Positions 53,567 through 63,364 of a stretch of 64,000 nt of DNA are shown one piece after another. The notes under the pieces were generated by a model, which saw only the letters and a program-made list of their open reading frames with translations, searched no databases and was not told where the DNA came from. Each line of letters begins with the position of its first letter. Position 1 is the first letter of the stretch. This stretch comes from Henriciella sp. GTDB lineage: Bacteria; Pseudomonadota; Alphaproteobacteria; Caulobacterales; Hyphomonadaceae. The stretch is taken from NCBI GenBank assembly GCA_002733705.1, contig NVWP01000030.1, forward strand, positions 1 to 64,000. Reading direction: 5' to 3'. A program made the translations under genes and the position numbers.

Positions 53567-54922
53567 TTATGGGGAAAGACTATCCTCATTCGCCCGGTCC
53601 GGCATCTCATTTCCCCGCGGCAGGGCGGCGTCGAGGAAAGCAAGGAAAGCGTCGATATCGCGCTGGGTGATCGAGTGCCCGCCTGGCCGCAGGAAATAGC
53701 TCAGACGCGCGGCCGGATCGAAATCCTGCATGCCGGACTGGTCCAGCCCATCCGTGCCATAGAGTTCATAGACGCGGTCCGCCGCCTCAGCCATGCGATA
53801 GGTCGAGTTGGGATCGGACCAGACATCACGCCTTCCATTGCCGAGCAGCATCGGCGTTGGCGCGACGAGGGCGATGAACTGGTGCTGGTCGACGGGGAGG
53901 TCTTCGGTCCGACCTGCATAATCTGCAAAGGCCGGCGCGAACCAGTGCGGATAACCCGGCATCTGAAGAAAGCCCAAGAGGTCGGCGCCGTCGACCATCC
54001 GTTCTACGGTTTCTCCGGTTTGCGACCGTGATGAGGCGGCTCCGCCAAAGCCAGACTGGTGCGACACCACAGCCGCAATCCGCCTGTCATGAACCGCCGC
54101 AACCATTGCCGACTTGGCGTGGCGCGAATGGCCGAGAACCGCGACGCGAGCGCTGTCGATGGCCGGATCATCTTCAAGCACATCGATAATGGCTGAAAAG
54201 CCGAAGGCCCATCCCGCAAGTGTACCGGTCGGTGCGGTGACGCCTTCGCCCGCCATGGCCTCCATAATGGCTCTCGCCTCTTCCTGGCGGTCAGGAATGA
54301 ATTCGCCCGCCTGCCAGGTCGCATAGCCATAGCCATGGGCGAAATACTGCTCGATGGGCACAAGCGCGATGAACTCCCCGAAGATCGCCTCGATGAAGCC
54401 GGGCACGCCCTCATGATCTGCGCAATCACCGCCATCCGGGGCGGTCAGCGGTGCACCGGGAAAGGCGCCGCAATTGCTGGCAAAGGTCTGGCTGATAATG
54501 AGAGGGACCGGGCGATCGCTCTTCGGCAGGGCAAGCGCGACGTGAAAGCTGCGTGCGCCCTTGCCGGACCCGACCCGTATCTTCAGCTCCTCAAGCGTGC
54601 CGCGCCCGCCGGCCAGCGTGTCATCCACCATTCGCCGGCCGACAAGCTGGACATCCTGCCCCTCCGGCCACGGCCCATAGACCAGCGCCTCAAATGTCTG
54701 CACCAGCCCTTCGCGCCCAGCCTCCCATTCTGCAAGCGAGGCGGCGTCGATCTCAGGGCGCGCGTCCGGCTTGTTGCCGACTTCCAGGCTCGCATAGTTC
54801 AGGCCGAGCATGGTGCAGTTCGTCATCAGGAAGAGAAGGATGGCGAGCACAATCAGTCGAAACGTCCAGCCGGCAACTCCAAGAATGATTTTCACGCAGG
54901 ACGCCCTCCGGGTCGATGCCAA
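53567..54922 (-). CDS. CE15-like (glucuronoyl esterase type) alpha/beta hydrolase
   Basis: A 451-residue exported enzyme with an N-terminal hydrophobic segment (about 11-33) that may be an anchor. The nucleophile is Ser266 in LGHSRHAKSAMV, the GxSRxxK form characteristic of CE15 glucuronoyl esterases, and His416 is in RPGGHSITQRD. A loop with conserved SHQSGFGGAASSR follows the nucleophile. CE15 enzymes cut ester links between lignin alcohols and glucuronic acid on xylan; substrate here is uncertain, as no xylan genes are nearby. Confidence 0.8.
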   Translation of the reverse strand: MASTRRASCVKIILGVAGWTFRLIVLAILLFLMTNCTMLGLNYASLEVGNKPDARPEIDAASLAEWEAGREGLVQTFEALVYGPWPEGQDVQLVGRRMVDDTLAGGRGTLEELKIRVGSGKGARSFHVALALPKSDRPVPLIISQTFASNCGAFPGAPLTAPDGGDCADHEGVPGFIEAIFGEFIALVPIEQYFAHGYGYATWQAGEFIPDRQEEARAIMEAMAGEGVTAPTGTLAGWAFGFSAIIDVLEDDPAIDSARVAVLGHSRHAKSAMVAAVHDRRIAAVVSHQSGFGGAASSRSQTGETVERMVDGADLLGFLQMPGYPHWFAPAFADYAGRTEDLPVDQHQFIALVAPTPMLLGNGRRDVWSDPNSTYRMAEAADRVYELYGTDGLDQSGMQDFDPAARLSYFLRPGGHSITQRDIDAFLAFLDAALPRGNEMPDRANEDSLSP

Positions 54923-55064
54923 ATCCCTAACAGCGAAACGGCGTCTGCCAAACAGGTAAGTGGACAGGGAGAACGGGCATCTTCGACTGTCGCCTGAGGT
55001 CTGGCTCCGCGGTGGGCGGGACGATCTGTTTCCATGCCCTTTCGTCCCTCCGGGGTCGCGTCGT

Positions 55065-55688
55065 ATGGCAGGCGGGATGAAACTCTTCCTGTTTCTTCTC
55101 TTGTCGGGATGTCTGGGGCTCAGCGCAGGCGGGGCGTCCGCTCTCTGGATGGGCGGCTTGACGCGGTCGGGGCCTCAGCTGGGAGATGCTGTCCGAATAA
55201 ATGGGTGGACCAGCGACTGGTCCATCGGCGCGGAGGCCGCCAACCCCTATGTTCGCGCCCGCGTCGCCCGGTTCGGCCTGCTAGCGCTGCGCAGGGAAGA
55301 GGCGGTCTATTTCACCACGGCCCGCGACAAGGATGGCAAACGTCTTAGCGACCGTTGCATCTATCAGGTCACGGGCGGGACCATGCCGTCCGACTGGTGG
55401 TCAATCACGCTCTATGACCGTGACAGCCGTCTGCCCATGAATGAGGACGGGGCCCTTTCCTTCGACGCGACTGATGCGGCGCGAACGGGCACAGGCGGTG
55501 CCTGGAGCTTTCGTGTCAGCCGGGACCAGAACGGCCATCCCGATGAGCTGTGGGTGTCGAGCCGCAATGCCGGACGCTTCGATCTGACCCTGCGTCTATA
55601 TCTGCCCTCCGATGCCCTGCTGGAACACCCTCAGGCCACGCTCCAGCCACCGGTGGTCGATGAGCTTTATTGCGACGAGGCTGCCTGA
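55065..55688 (+). CDS. DUF1214 protein
   Basis: A 207-residue protein with an N-terminal membrane or signal segment (about 7-28). The body has DUF1214 features: GWTSDWSIGAEAANPYVRARVA and WWSITLYDRDSRL. In many bacteria DUF1214 is joined to or next to DUF1254, as here. I chose ATG 55065; ATG 55077 is equally possible (its AGGCGGG is too close). The stop overlaps the start of the next gene (TGATG), giving coupled translation. Confidence 0.8.
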   Translation: MAGGMKLFLFLLLSGCLGLSAGGASALWMGGLTRSGPQLGDAVRINGWTSDWSIGAEAANPYVRARVARFGLLALRREEAVYFTTARDKDGKRLSDRCIYQVTGGTMPSDWWSITLYDRDSRLPMNEDGALSFDATDAARTGTGGAWSFRVSRDQNGHPDELWVSSRNAGRFDLTLRLYLPSDALLEHPQATLQPPVVDELYCDEAA

Positions 55689-56215
55689 TGCACTGGACCG
55701 CCGCCGCCGCCACTTTTCTTGTCATGGCCCTGATCGGCCATCTCGCCATTCTCAACTCGATCCCGACCCGGATCATGGCGGCCGCGCAGGACAGGATGGT
55801 CGAGCGCGGTGTGGGGATGTACCGATGGGTCGCAGCTGACCGTATGACGCCGAAGAGCCAGACCATTGTTCGCCCATCGCCAGATCTTGCCTATGCCATC
55901 TGCCGTTTCGACGTCGCTGACGGGCCGGTCCTGCTGACGGCACCGGTTTCGGACACTTATGGCTCGCTTTCGATTTTCGATGCCCGGACGAACAATGTCT
56001 TCGTTGCCAGCCTTCAGAAGGGCAGCGATTTCAACGGGGTGATCGTCCATGCGCCGGGCGAGAGGCCGAACGACACCACCCGGCAAGCGCTTGCCATGGG
56101 GGGAAGGGGGATCGCGCTGATCCGGCGTCTGGCGCCTGATGAGGCCACCCACGGGGCCGCAATGCAGCTTGTCGATCAATCGGCATGCGAAAGATTCAGG
56201 ACCGCTGAGCCCTAG
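55688..56215 (+). CDS. DUF1254 protein
   Basis: A 175-residue protein with one N-terminal membrane segment (about 5-25) and a soluble periplasmic domain (TPKSQTIVRPSPDLAYAICRF). The DUF1254 domain here is short. The ATG at 55688 overlaps the DUF1214 stop. The pair may form a complex; the function of both families is unknown. Confidence 0.78.
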   Translation: MHWTAAAATFLVMALIGHLAILNSIPTRIMAAAQDRMVERGVGMYRWVAADRMTPKSQTIVRPSPDLAYAICRFDVADGPVLLTAPVSDTYGSLSIFDARTNNVFVASLQKGSDFNGVIVHAPGERPNDTTRQALAMGGRGIALIRRLAPDEATHGAAMQLVDQSACERFRTAEP

Positions 56216-56251
56216 ACGAGTCTCGAATTCGGCCTTCTGAAGGGGTGCCGC

Positions 56252-56689
56252 TCAATCATGGTAGCGGTGGCAACGGTGATAATCATCGCGCTGGTTCGTG
56301 TCGTAGGCGGGCTCACGCTGCCAGCAATTGCAGTCTGCGTCCCAGGTAAAGCCCTCCCCCTTGCCATTTACCTTGAGGCTGGAGGATGTCATCGACCCGT
56401 CCGACGTATCGCCGAACATGTCGGCATAGCCGTCACCATTGGTGTCGCACTGGTAGAGCGTGCCCGAATTGACGCATTGATTGTAGCCGGTGCGAAGATC
56501 GCCCGTGCCGCCGATCCGGTAGGGGCTCTGATAGGGCGAGCCATAATAGCCGGCAGAATTGTAATTGGTCTGCTGGAGATCGTAGGAGGCCTGCGCCAGC
56601 CCCTGCGAAATCGCCTCAAGCTCGCCTGTCGTGCAGGCCGCTGCGCTGAGCGCCATCGCAGCGATCCCCACCTGCATAATCTTGCGCAT
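56252..56689 (-). CDS. Tyr/Gly-rich lipoprotein with Asp-rich calcium-like loop
   Basis: A 145-residue lipoprotein with signal MRKIMQVGIAAMALSAAAC. The mature part is Tyr/Ser/Asn-rich (NYNSAGYYGSPYQSPYR) and carries DTNGDGYADMFGD, the calcium-binding Asp loop of dockerin or EF-hand type. The C-terminal part has NCW, HRCHRYHD with Cys and His. ATG 56689 is used because AGGA lies before it. I do not recognise the family. Confidence 0.65.
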   Translation of the reverse strand: MRKIMQVGIAAMALSAAACTTGELEAISQGLAQASYDLQQTNYNSAGYYGSPYQSPYRIGGTGDLRTGYNQCVNSGTLYQCDTNGDGYADMFGDTSDGSMTSSSLKVNGKGEGFTWDADCNCWQREPAYDTNQRDDYHRCHRYHD

Positions 56690-56768
56690 GTCCTGTCGTC
56701 CCACTCAGCCTGCGTTTCGGCCAATGTTCCTAGCGCAGTGAAGATGAACAGAAGCCAACAGATTTCCC

Positions 56769-56972
56769 GTGCTGGAAAATATTCCGTCAGGCAGAAACCC
56801 TTATACCGGGGGCGGCAGCCAGACTTTCAATGGCACGTACTCGGATCAGGATAGCGGGTATAATGCTGGCTATCAGGGGACGATGCCGCAGCCAGCCTAT
56901 CGCCCGCCGACGTCGAACGAGCCACGCTGCTATAATCAGGGCGATGGCACTGAAAGGTGCTTTTACGACTGA
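56769..56972 (+). CDS. Small Tyr/Gln-rich protein, divergent from the lipoprotein
   Basis: A 67-residue frame from GTG at 56769, in GC-biased codons, rich in Tyr, Gly, Gln and Pro (TYSDQDSGYNAGYQGT) with two cysteines at the C-terminus (RCYNQGDGTERCFYD). Composition resembles that of the divergent lipoprotein across 79 bases. It has no signal peptide in this reading, so it may be a C-terminal remnant or a mis-set start. Low confidence. Confidence 0.4.
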   Translation: MLENIPSGRNPYTGGGSQTFNGTYSDQDSGYNAGYQGTMPQPAYRPPTSNEPRCYNQGDGTERCFYD

Positions 56973-56981
56973 GGTCTGAGC

Positions 56982-58118
56982 CTACTCGGCAGCGACAGTT
57001 TCATCCGCCTCGCGCTGGGCTTTCAGTCGCTCGGCCTTCTTCTCGACCAGCTCGACAATGTGTTCGACCATGTCGGCATTGGAGACGTTGTGATCCGGGC
57101 GCCCGGAGACATACATCTTGCCGCTTTCCTTGCCGCCGCCGGTAAAGCCGAGATCGGTCATCGCCGCCTCGCCGGGGCCGTTGACGACACAGCCGATAAT
57201 CGACAGCGAGATGGGTTCTGAGATGTGTGCGAGCCGGTCTTCCAGCGTCTCCACCGTCTTGATGACGTCAAAGCCCTGACGCGCACAGGAGGGGCAGGCG
57301 ATGATATTCACGCCGCGGGTGCGCAGGCCGAGCGATTTCAGCATGTCGAAACCGACCTTCACCTCCTCGACCGGGTCTGCCGAGAGCGAGACACGGATCG
57401 TGTCGCCAATCCCCATCCAAAGCAGATTGCCCATGCCGATGGAGGATTTGACGGTGCCGGTGCGCAGGCCGCCGGCTTCCGTAATACCAAGGTGCAGCGG
57501 TGCATCGGTAGCCTCGGCAAGCTGCTGATAGGCTGCCACGGTCAGGAACATGTCTGACGCCTTCACCGAAATCTTGTAGTCGTGAAAGCCCAGATCATCG
57601 AGGATCCGCGCATGGTCGAGCGCGCTTTCCACCATCGCGTCCGGGCAGGGCTCGCCATATTTTTCCAGCAGATGGCGCTCCAGCGAGCCGCCATTCACGC
57701 CGATACGTATAGAGCAGCCATTGGCGCGCGCCGCATTGACGACTTCCTTGACGCGCTCCTGGCTGCCGATATTGCCGGGATTGATCCGCAGGCAGGCGGC
57801 ACCTGCGTCCGCTGCCTCAATGCCGCGCTTGTAGTGGAAATGGATGTCAGCGACGATCGGCACTGGGCTGTTCCGGCAGATTTCCGGCATGGCCGCTGTG
57901 GCTTCCATCGTGGGGCAGGAGACGCGCACAATGTCAGCCCCCGCTTCGGCGCAGCGCTCGATCTGGGCAATCGTTGCGGCTGCATCCTCTGTCGGCGTGT
58001 TGGTCATGGTCTGAACGGCAATGGGGGCGTCCCCGCCGACCTCGACCGGACCGACCTTGATCTTTCGGGACTTGCGCCTGTCTATCGACCGCCAGGGCCT
58101 GACCGGATTGTGGCTCAT
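56982..58118 (-). CDS. ispG: Flavodoxin-dependent HMBPP synthase IspG
   Basis: A 378-residue iron-sulfur enzyme of the non-mevalonate isoprenoid pathway that makes HMBPP from MEcPP. The N-terminal TIM barrel starts at about 20, and the [4Fe-4S] ligands are Cys275 and Cys278 in CPSC and Cys310 in [10 protein letters not shown]. Electrons come from flavodoxin or ferredoxin; FdxA elsewhere in the window is a possible donor, but that is inference. The last 25 residues are Lys/Ala/Glu-rich. Confidence 0.96.
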   Translation of the reverse strand: MSHNPVRPWRSIDRRKSRKIKVGPVEVGGDAPIAVQTMTNTPTEDAAATIAQIERCAEAGADIVRVSCPTMEATAAMPEICRNSPVPIVADIHFHYKRGIEAADAGAACLRINPGNIGSQERVKEVVNAARANGCSIRIGVNGGSLERHLLEKYGEPCPDAMVESALDHARILDDLGFHDYKISVKASDMFLTVAAYQQLAEATDAPLHLGITEAGGLRTGTVKSSIGMGNLLWMGIGDTIRVSLSADPVEEVKVGFDMLKSLGLRTRGVNIIACPSCARQGFDVIKTVETLEDRLAHISEPISLSIIGCVVNGPGEAAMTDLGFTGGGKESGKMYVSGRPDHNVSNADMVEHIVELVEKKAERLKAQREADETVAAE

Positions 58119-58320
58119 CGCTCTACCTCAATAGGCCGCTCTTCGCCTTCTATGTGGTCAATCATCATGGCGAGGTAAAGGCAGGACGCTGAGATGGACC
58201 GCGCGCAGGGCAGCCGCGACGTTTCAAATTTCACAGACCCGCTGAACGCGGTTGAAACTACAACCGGCTAGCACAGGTGATGTCGGTTTCCGCCATTTCA
58301 CGTTGCTATCAGGTAGTTTC

Positions 58321-58887
58321 ATGTTCTCACCCATCTGTCCCGGTCTTCTGGCCCCCAGGCTGATGCAGCGCTTGCGCGCATGGGCGGGCGACAGGCGGGG
58401 CGTCGCGGCTGTCGAGTTCGCGATGATTGCCATGCCGTTTTTCTTCCTGATTTTCGGCCTTCTGGAGATCTGCGTGATCTTCATCATGTCATCGGTCCTG
58501 GAGCACGGCCTTAACGAGGCAGCCCGGGGCATTCGCACCGGCCAGCTGCAGGCCACTGAGGACTTTGACAAGGCCGCCTTTGAGAAAGTGCTATGTGCCG
58601 AGGTATTCGATCTCTTCGCCTGCGAAGGCAAGGTTCAGCTCGATGTGAAGACCTTTGACGACTTTGCCTCGACCTCCAATCCATCCGCCATCGATGAGGA
58701 TGGCAATCTGGATACCGAAGACTTCGGGTTCGACCCGGGCGGATCAAACGACATCGTCGTTGTGCGCGCCTTCTATGAATGGGACCTGATGACGCCGCTC
58801 CTGAGCGCGCCGCTGGCCAATCTCAGCGGCAACCGCCGGCTTCTCCAGTCGACCGTCGTTTTCCGCAACGAGCCCTTCGGAGACTAG
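58321..58887 (+). CDS. TadE/TadG-like pseudopilin (1)
   Basis: A 188-residue protein. Residues about 25-50 are the TadE N-terminal region: GVAAVEFAMIAMPFFFLIFGLLE with the Glu at position +5 of the processing site (RRG/VAAVE). TadE-like pseudopilins are cleaved by TadV and join the tight-adherence pilus. The C-terminal half is a small soluble domain with several cysteines. ATG 58321 has AGGTAG upstream. No tadA, tadB, tadC or tadV lies in the window. Confidence 0.82.
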   Translation: MFSPICPGLLAPRLMQRLRAWAGDRRGVAAVEFAMIAMPFFFLIFGLLEICVIFIMSSVLEHGLNEAARGIRTGQLQATEDFDKAAFEKVLCAEVFDLFACEGKVQLDVKTFDDFASTSNPSAIDEDGNLDTEDFGFDPGGSNDIVVVRAFYEWDLMTPLLSAPLANLSGNRRLLQSTVVFRNEPFGD

Positions 58888-58889
58888 AG

Positions 58890-59429
58890 ATGCGTCGTAT
58901 TCTGGATGCTGTCCGCCGGTTCCGGTCTGAGGACAAGGGTGTCTCGGCGATTGAGTTCGCGCTGATCGCGCCGGTGATGGTCCTTATCTATTTCGCCTGT
59001 ATCGAGCTTTCCTTCATGATGATTCTCGACCGCAAGGTGACGAGTTCTGCCTCTTCGCTCGGGGATCTGGTCGCGCGTTCGGCGACGATAAGCGATGCGG
59101 AGATGGATGATGTCTTCGAAGCGACGCGGATGATCTTCCAGCCCAATCCGATCTCCGGAGCGCGCATGCGTGTGTCGAGCCTCTACGATGATGACGGCAC
59201 AACGAAGGTCGCCTGGAGCGAAGGGCGGAACATGACGCCTTACACCGAAGATGAAGTCATGGTCGTGCCAGAGGGCATCGTTCCGGAAAACGGATCGGTG
59301 ATCTTTGCCGAGGTGGAATATGACTACAATTCCAGGCTCGGCTATTTCTTCTCCACGACGAAGACGCTTTCCGACGAGTTCTATCTTCGCCCGCGCCGTA
59401 CCGACCGCGTCGGCCGTGAGACGAGCTAG
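58890..59429 (+). CDS. TadE/TadG-like pseudopilin (2)
   Basis: A 179-residue second TadE-like protein with GVSAIEFALIAPVMVLIYFACIE. The first gene's TAG stop is two bases before its ATG. It has a periplasmic domain (VEYDYNSRLGYFFST). Two adjacent TadE-like genes are typical of tad loci. The remaining tad genes are not within reach of this window. Confidence 0.85.
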   Translation: MRRILDAVRRFRSEDKGVSAIEFALIAPVMVLIYFACIELSFMMILDRKVTSSASSLGDLVARSATISDAEMDDVFEATRMIFQPNPISGARMRVSSLYDDDGTTKVAWSEGRNMTPYTEDEVMVVPEGIVPENGSVIFAEVEYDYNSRLGYFFSTTKTLSDEFYLRPRRTDRVGRETS

Positions 59430-60919
59430 CTGTCCTTGTCGACGGCAGGGTGATGCGGCGAGTGCACGGTCGTCAGCACCATGAGGCCGAGCACGAAGAG
59501 CAGGCCGATCGCACTCATGCCAACACGCTGGTCGCCTGACCATTTGGTGAAAAGTTCCACCAGAAGCGGGCCGAGCCAGACGGTCACCGTGCCCGCAATG
59601 GCATAGAGGCCGAAGAACTCACCCACCCGGTCGCTGGGGGCGAGGTGGACCAGCATGGAGCGGCTGGAGGAGATGCTGGCCGTGGCGGTGACCGCAATGA
59701 AGACGGCCGTGCTGAGATACACGACATCCGACAGTGTATTGAAGATCGGCCCGTCCCAGATCTCGAAACCGGGGACGAGGCCGTAGAGGATGGCATTCGG
59801 TGTGATCGAAAGCTGGAAGGCCAGGGTCGCGATCATGCCGGTAATTTCGATCATCAGCGCGCGCTTCGGCCCGACCAGCCCGTCGAGCCACCCGCCAACG
59901 ATCCCGCCGCCAAATGCAAAGAAAGAGGCAAGGATCGCATAGGCTGAGAGCTCGACCACATTCCATTCCAGATAAAGGCCGATAAATACGCCGCCGAGCG
60001 CCAGCAGGGCCTGCATCCCGTCGGCATAGAGCATGCGGGCGCCGAGATATTTCAGGATTTCCTTGTTGTCGGACGCGTTGCGCATGGTCCTGAAGAGGCC
60101 GGCCGCGCCATTTTTCGCGGCCGCCATCCAGTTGGCACCGCGCGTGCCGCCATCGTCGGAATAGAGAAAGAAGGGGATGGAGAAGACGACAAGCCACACC
60201 GCGCAGAGCGGGCCGACCAGACGCTGATGTTCGCCATTGGCAACATTGATCCCGAAAAGCGGGGCCTCAAACGGCCAGCCGACCAGAGCCGGCATGGCAA
60301 AGGCGAGCACGATGAAAAGCATCAGGATGGCGCCGGCAAGATTGCCCAGAGCGAGGCCAAGCCCGGAAATAGCTGGCAGGGAACTCGCCCGCCCATTCAC
60401 ATTCAGCATCGAATTGTGCGTCACCTCTGAATAGGTGTAACCGAGCGCGGCGATCACGAGGGCGCTCATCCCCATCCAGATCGGCATGCCGCTGCCGTCG
60501 GGCTTGATCCACCAGAGCGAGAAGGACATCGCCGCGACCAGGGCGAGGAAGACGACAAGGAGCGGCTTGCGCCGCCCGCCGCGGTCAAGCGCTGCACCAA
60601 GGAAGGGGGCGGTGAAGGCGGCGATAAAGCCCGCATATTTCACCAGAGACGAGATCGTGGCCTGGCCTTCGGCATTGGCTGCGGCCCGCTGGGCTGCCCC
60701 GTCCAGACCATCGACAGCGCCGCTGGCGATCAGATTGGCCCCGATGATTCCCGCAAAATAGGGCGCAAACAGATAGATGATCACCAGGATGTAATAGGGG
60801 TTGCGGGCCCATTCGAAGATTGCCCATGCAAAGCCGCGCCGGTCGAGGGCGCCCCCGAGGTCGATCCGAGGTTCGGCTACCAGTGTTTCAGCTGGCGGCG
60901 GCGTTGCTTGACTTGTCAT
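59426..60919 (-). CDS. UMF1-type MFS transporter
   Basis: A membrane protein of about 497 residues with 12 hydrophobic segments. It resembles the UMF1/Atg22-like MFS group, with FAWAIFEWARNPYYILV near the N-terminus and the cytoplasmic loop motif after segment 2. The start at 60919 (MTSQATPP) is used as GGGAGGAG lies 12 bases before it; ATG 60940 is possible. The substrate is unknown. It is convergent with the second TadE gene, overlapping by four bases. Confidence 0.85.
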   Translation of the reverse strand: MTSQATPPPAETLVAEPRIDLGGALDRRGFAWAIFEWARNPYYILVIIYLFAPYFAGIIGANLIASGAVDGLDGAAQRAAANAEGQATISSLVKYAGFIAAFTAPFLGAALDRGGRRKPLLVVFLALVAAMSFSLWWIKPDGSGMPIWMGMSALVIAALGYTYSEVTHNSMLNVNGRASSLPAISGLGLALGNLAGAILMLFIVLAFAMPALVGWPFEAPLFGINVANGEHQRLVGPLCAVWLVVFSIPFFLYSDDGGTRGANWMAAAKNGAAGLFRTMRNASDNKEILKYLGARMLYADGMQALLALGGVFIGLYLEWNVVELSAYAILASFFAFGGGIVGGWLDGLVGPKRALMIEITGMIATLAFQLSITPNAILYGLVPGFEIWDGPIFNTLSDVVYLSTAVFIAVTATASISSSRSMLVHLAPSDRVGEFFGLYAIAGTVTVWLGPLLVELFTKWSGDQRVGMSAIGLLFVLGLMVLTTVHSPHHPAVDKDS

Positions 60920-61024
60920 TTCGGCTCCTCCCGATGGCATCTTTTATGATGCTCTCGGGCCAGCCTCTGCCAAAAATCCGGATTTGAAAAGCGGTGCTTG
61001 TCGCTGCCGTCGCGGCAGCGGGGC

Positions 61025-61807
61025 TCAGACGAGCAGCTTTTTGCGGATCGTCTCGCGCTTGGCCGCATCGACGCCGAGCGTTGTGGCAAGATAGGTGTCG
61101 AGATCGCCGGATTCGTCCTTGATGGCGGCGATCGCGGCTTCAAGAAATTCCCGGTCGACGCCGACAAATGGCTGGTAGACGGCATCGTCGAAATTCTTCG
61201 ACAGCATGTCGTTGAAATAGGCGGCCGCTTCGGGGAGCCGGTCTTCGACACTGGCCGCTGTATTGGTCAGCTCATAGTCGATGAAGATGTCGTCCATCGA
61301 CACGCCGAGGGCGTGATGTGTCAGCGCGCAGAGAATGCCGGTCCGGTCCTTGCCGGCTGCGCAGTTGACGAGCGCCGCCTTGTCGGCATCGAGCCCCGCG
61401 AGGCGATCGAACCAGGCGGTGTAGGTCTCCACCAAAGCGGGGCGATAGGGGGCGTTGATATAATAGTCCCGCATCCAGCCGCGCGAACTGTCGGCATCGA
61501 TGGCGACCTGGCGCAGGAAATTCACATGCGGGGCATCGGTTTCGCGGCCAAGATCGGAATAGAGCTGGTGCACGCCCTTTACCGGCCATTTGTCGCCATG
61601 GCGCTCGCGCTCATCCGGGCGGCGAAGGTCGGCCTGGAGCGTGATGTTGAACAGGTCGATGGCGGCAAGGTCATTGTCGGACGCCTCGCCGAAATGACCC
61701 GAGCGGTAGAGCTTGCCGGACCTGATCCGCGCGCCATCAACGCCTTCATAGCCGCCAAAGTCGCGGAAGTTTCGAACGCCCTCAAGCGGTTTGACCCGGT
61801 TATCCAT
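61025..61807 (-). CDS. Tyrosine/dual-specificity-type phosphatase
   Basis: A 260-residue cytoplasmic phosphatase with the P-loop VNCAAGKDRTG: catalytic Cys149 and Arg155. The residue before Cys is Asn, where most have His. The N-terminus starts with VRNFRDFGGYEGVDG, the IVD/LRP family motif of bacterial protein and phosphoinositide phosphatases. Substrates are unknown. It lies downstream of amn on the same strand with a 72-base gap. Confidence 0.85.
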   Translation of the reverse strand: MDNRVKPLEGVRNFRDFGGYEGVDGARIRSGKLYRSGHFGEASDNDLAAIDLFNITLQADLRRPDERERHGDKWPVKGVHQLYSDLGRETDAPHVNFLRQVAIDADSSRGWMRDYYINAPYRPALVETYTAWFDRLAGLDADKAALVNCAAGKDRTGILCALTHHALGVSMDDIFIDYELTNTAASVEDRLPEAAAYFNDMLSKNFDDAVYQPFVGVDREFLEAAIAAIKDESGDLDTYLATTLGVDAAKRETIRKKLLV

Positions 61808-61879
61808 ATTACCTGCCCTCTGCGTGCGGTTTCCTCAGGTCTCAGCTAGGCTGATCGGCCCATGGCGTCCACCCGCACC

Positions 61880-63334
61880 CTAGCGGAAAGGCGGCTCGTC
61901 AAAGGCGCGCAGCTTGCGAGAATGCAGGGCCGCCCCGCCGTCGCGGGCAAGCCGCTCCAGCGTCTCGATGCCGATCCGGATATGTTCGCCAATGGCCCGC
62001 TCATAGAAGCGGTTGGCCGCGCCCGGGAGTTTGATTTCCCCATGCAACGGCTTGTCGGAGACGCAGAGCAGCACGCCATAAGGCACCCGCAGGCGGTAGC
62101 CATTGGCCGCGATGGTGGCGCTTTCCATGTCGATGGCGATCGCGCGCGACTGGTTGAACCGCTGCGCGGTCTCTGTGAAGCGAAGCTCCCAGTTGCGGTC
62201 ATCGGTCGTGACGACCGTGCCGGTGCGAAGACGTTTCTTCAGCCTGTCGCCCTGCTCGCCTGTGACATCCGCGGCGGCCTGCTGCAGAGCCACCTGAACT
62301 TCGGCGATAGGCGGTACCGGAATGTCTGGCGACAGCACGCCGTCCAGCACATGATCATCGCGCAGATAGGCATGGGCGAGGACATAGTCGCCGATCTGCT
62401 GGGAATGGCGAAGGCCGCCGCAATGGCCGACCATCAGCCAGCACTCAGGCCGCAGCACAGCCAGGTGATCGGTGATCGTCTTCGCATTGGACGGACCGAC
62501 GCCGATATTGACCAGCGTAATGCCGGTGCGGTCTTCAGCCATCAGGTGATAGGCCGGCATCTGGAAACGGCGCCAGGGGGCTGCATCGATGGCCGATTTC
62601 GCGTCCGGCGTATTCCCATCGATCTTCAACCCGCCGGCGACGGAGAGCCCGGTATAGCGTGAGTTCTCGTCGCCAAGCTGTTCCAGCGCCCAGTCACAGA
62701 AGGCGTCCACATAGCGATGGTAATTGGTGAACAGGACATAGCGCTGCATGTCTTCGACCGGCGTGCCGGAATAGTGCTGCAGGCGCTTCAGGGAAAAGTC
62801 CGTGCGCGGCCCGTCGAACAGGGCCAGCGGGCGTGTGTCGCCCGGCGAATAGAGCTGGCCGTCCGCGACCTCGTCCCCAATCGAGCTGAGGGCGGGAGAC
62901 GGGAACCAGCGGGCAAGCTCGGCCGGGCTCACCTCATCGAGGCCGCCGGATTCCGCCTTGTCCCAGACATAGGCATAGGGGATTTCAGAGCCAGAGGGGC
63001 GAACCTCGACCTCGACCGGATAGTCCCGCATCAGGGGCGTGAGCTGTTCGATGAGGTATGGCCTGAAATAGTCGGGCCGCGTGATGGTCGCGATATAGGT
63101 GCCCGCTTCAGACATCTTGCCGAAGGCCCGGGAGATAGGCGGCGGCGGACCTTCAGGGTCGTAGCGAAGGATCAGCGCCGGATAACAGAAGGCTCGCGAG
63201 GTGCGAAGCTCCCCGGAGGGGGGCGTCCCATCCTTCAGATAGGCATCAAGGCAGTTGGTGAGGGTCTCGACAGCGTCTGCATAGAGCTTTTCTAGCGCGT
63301 CGACGACCTGTTCTGGTGTATCGAGTTTTGACAT
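61880..63334 (-). CDS. amn: AMP nucleosidase
   Basis: A 484-residue enzyme that cleaves AMP to adenine and ribose 5-phosphate. The N-terminal AMP nucleosidase domain (1-190) is followed by a phosphorylase superfamily domain: NIGVGPSNAKTITDHLAVLRP and CGGLRHSQQIGDYVLA. The C-terminal IDMESATIAANGYRLRVPYG holds the Met-Glu pair for ribose. Length and order match the Amn family. It lies 30 bases after the membrane protein gene at the right edge. Confidence 0.93.
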   Translation of the reverse strand: MSKLDTPEQVVDALEKLYADAVETLTNCLDAYLKDGTPPSGELRTSRAFCYPALILRYDPEGPPPPISRAFGKMSEAGTYIATITRPDYFRPYLIEQLTPLMRDYPVEVEVRPSGSEIPYAYVWDKAESGGLDEVSPAELARWFPSPALSSIGDEVADGQLYSPGDTRPLALFDGPRTDFSLKRLQHYSGTPVEDMQRYVLFTNYHRYVDAFCDWALEQLGDENSRYTGLSVAGGLKIDGNTPDAKSAIDAAPWRRFQMPAYHLMAEDRTGITLVNIGVGPSNAKTITDHLAVLRPECWLMVGHCGGLRHSQQIGDYVLAHAYLRDDHVLDGVLSPDIPVPPIAEVQVALQQAAADVTGEQGDRLKKRLRTGTVVTTDDRNWELRFTETAQRFNQSRAIAIDMESATIAANGYRLRVPYGVLLCVSDKPLHGEIKLPGAANRFYERAIGEHIRIGIETLERLARDGGAALHSRKLRAFDEPPFR

Positions 63335-63364
63335 GCCCTCCGTTGCCGCAAAGTGCCGCCGAGG

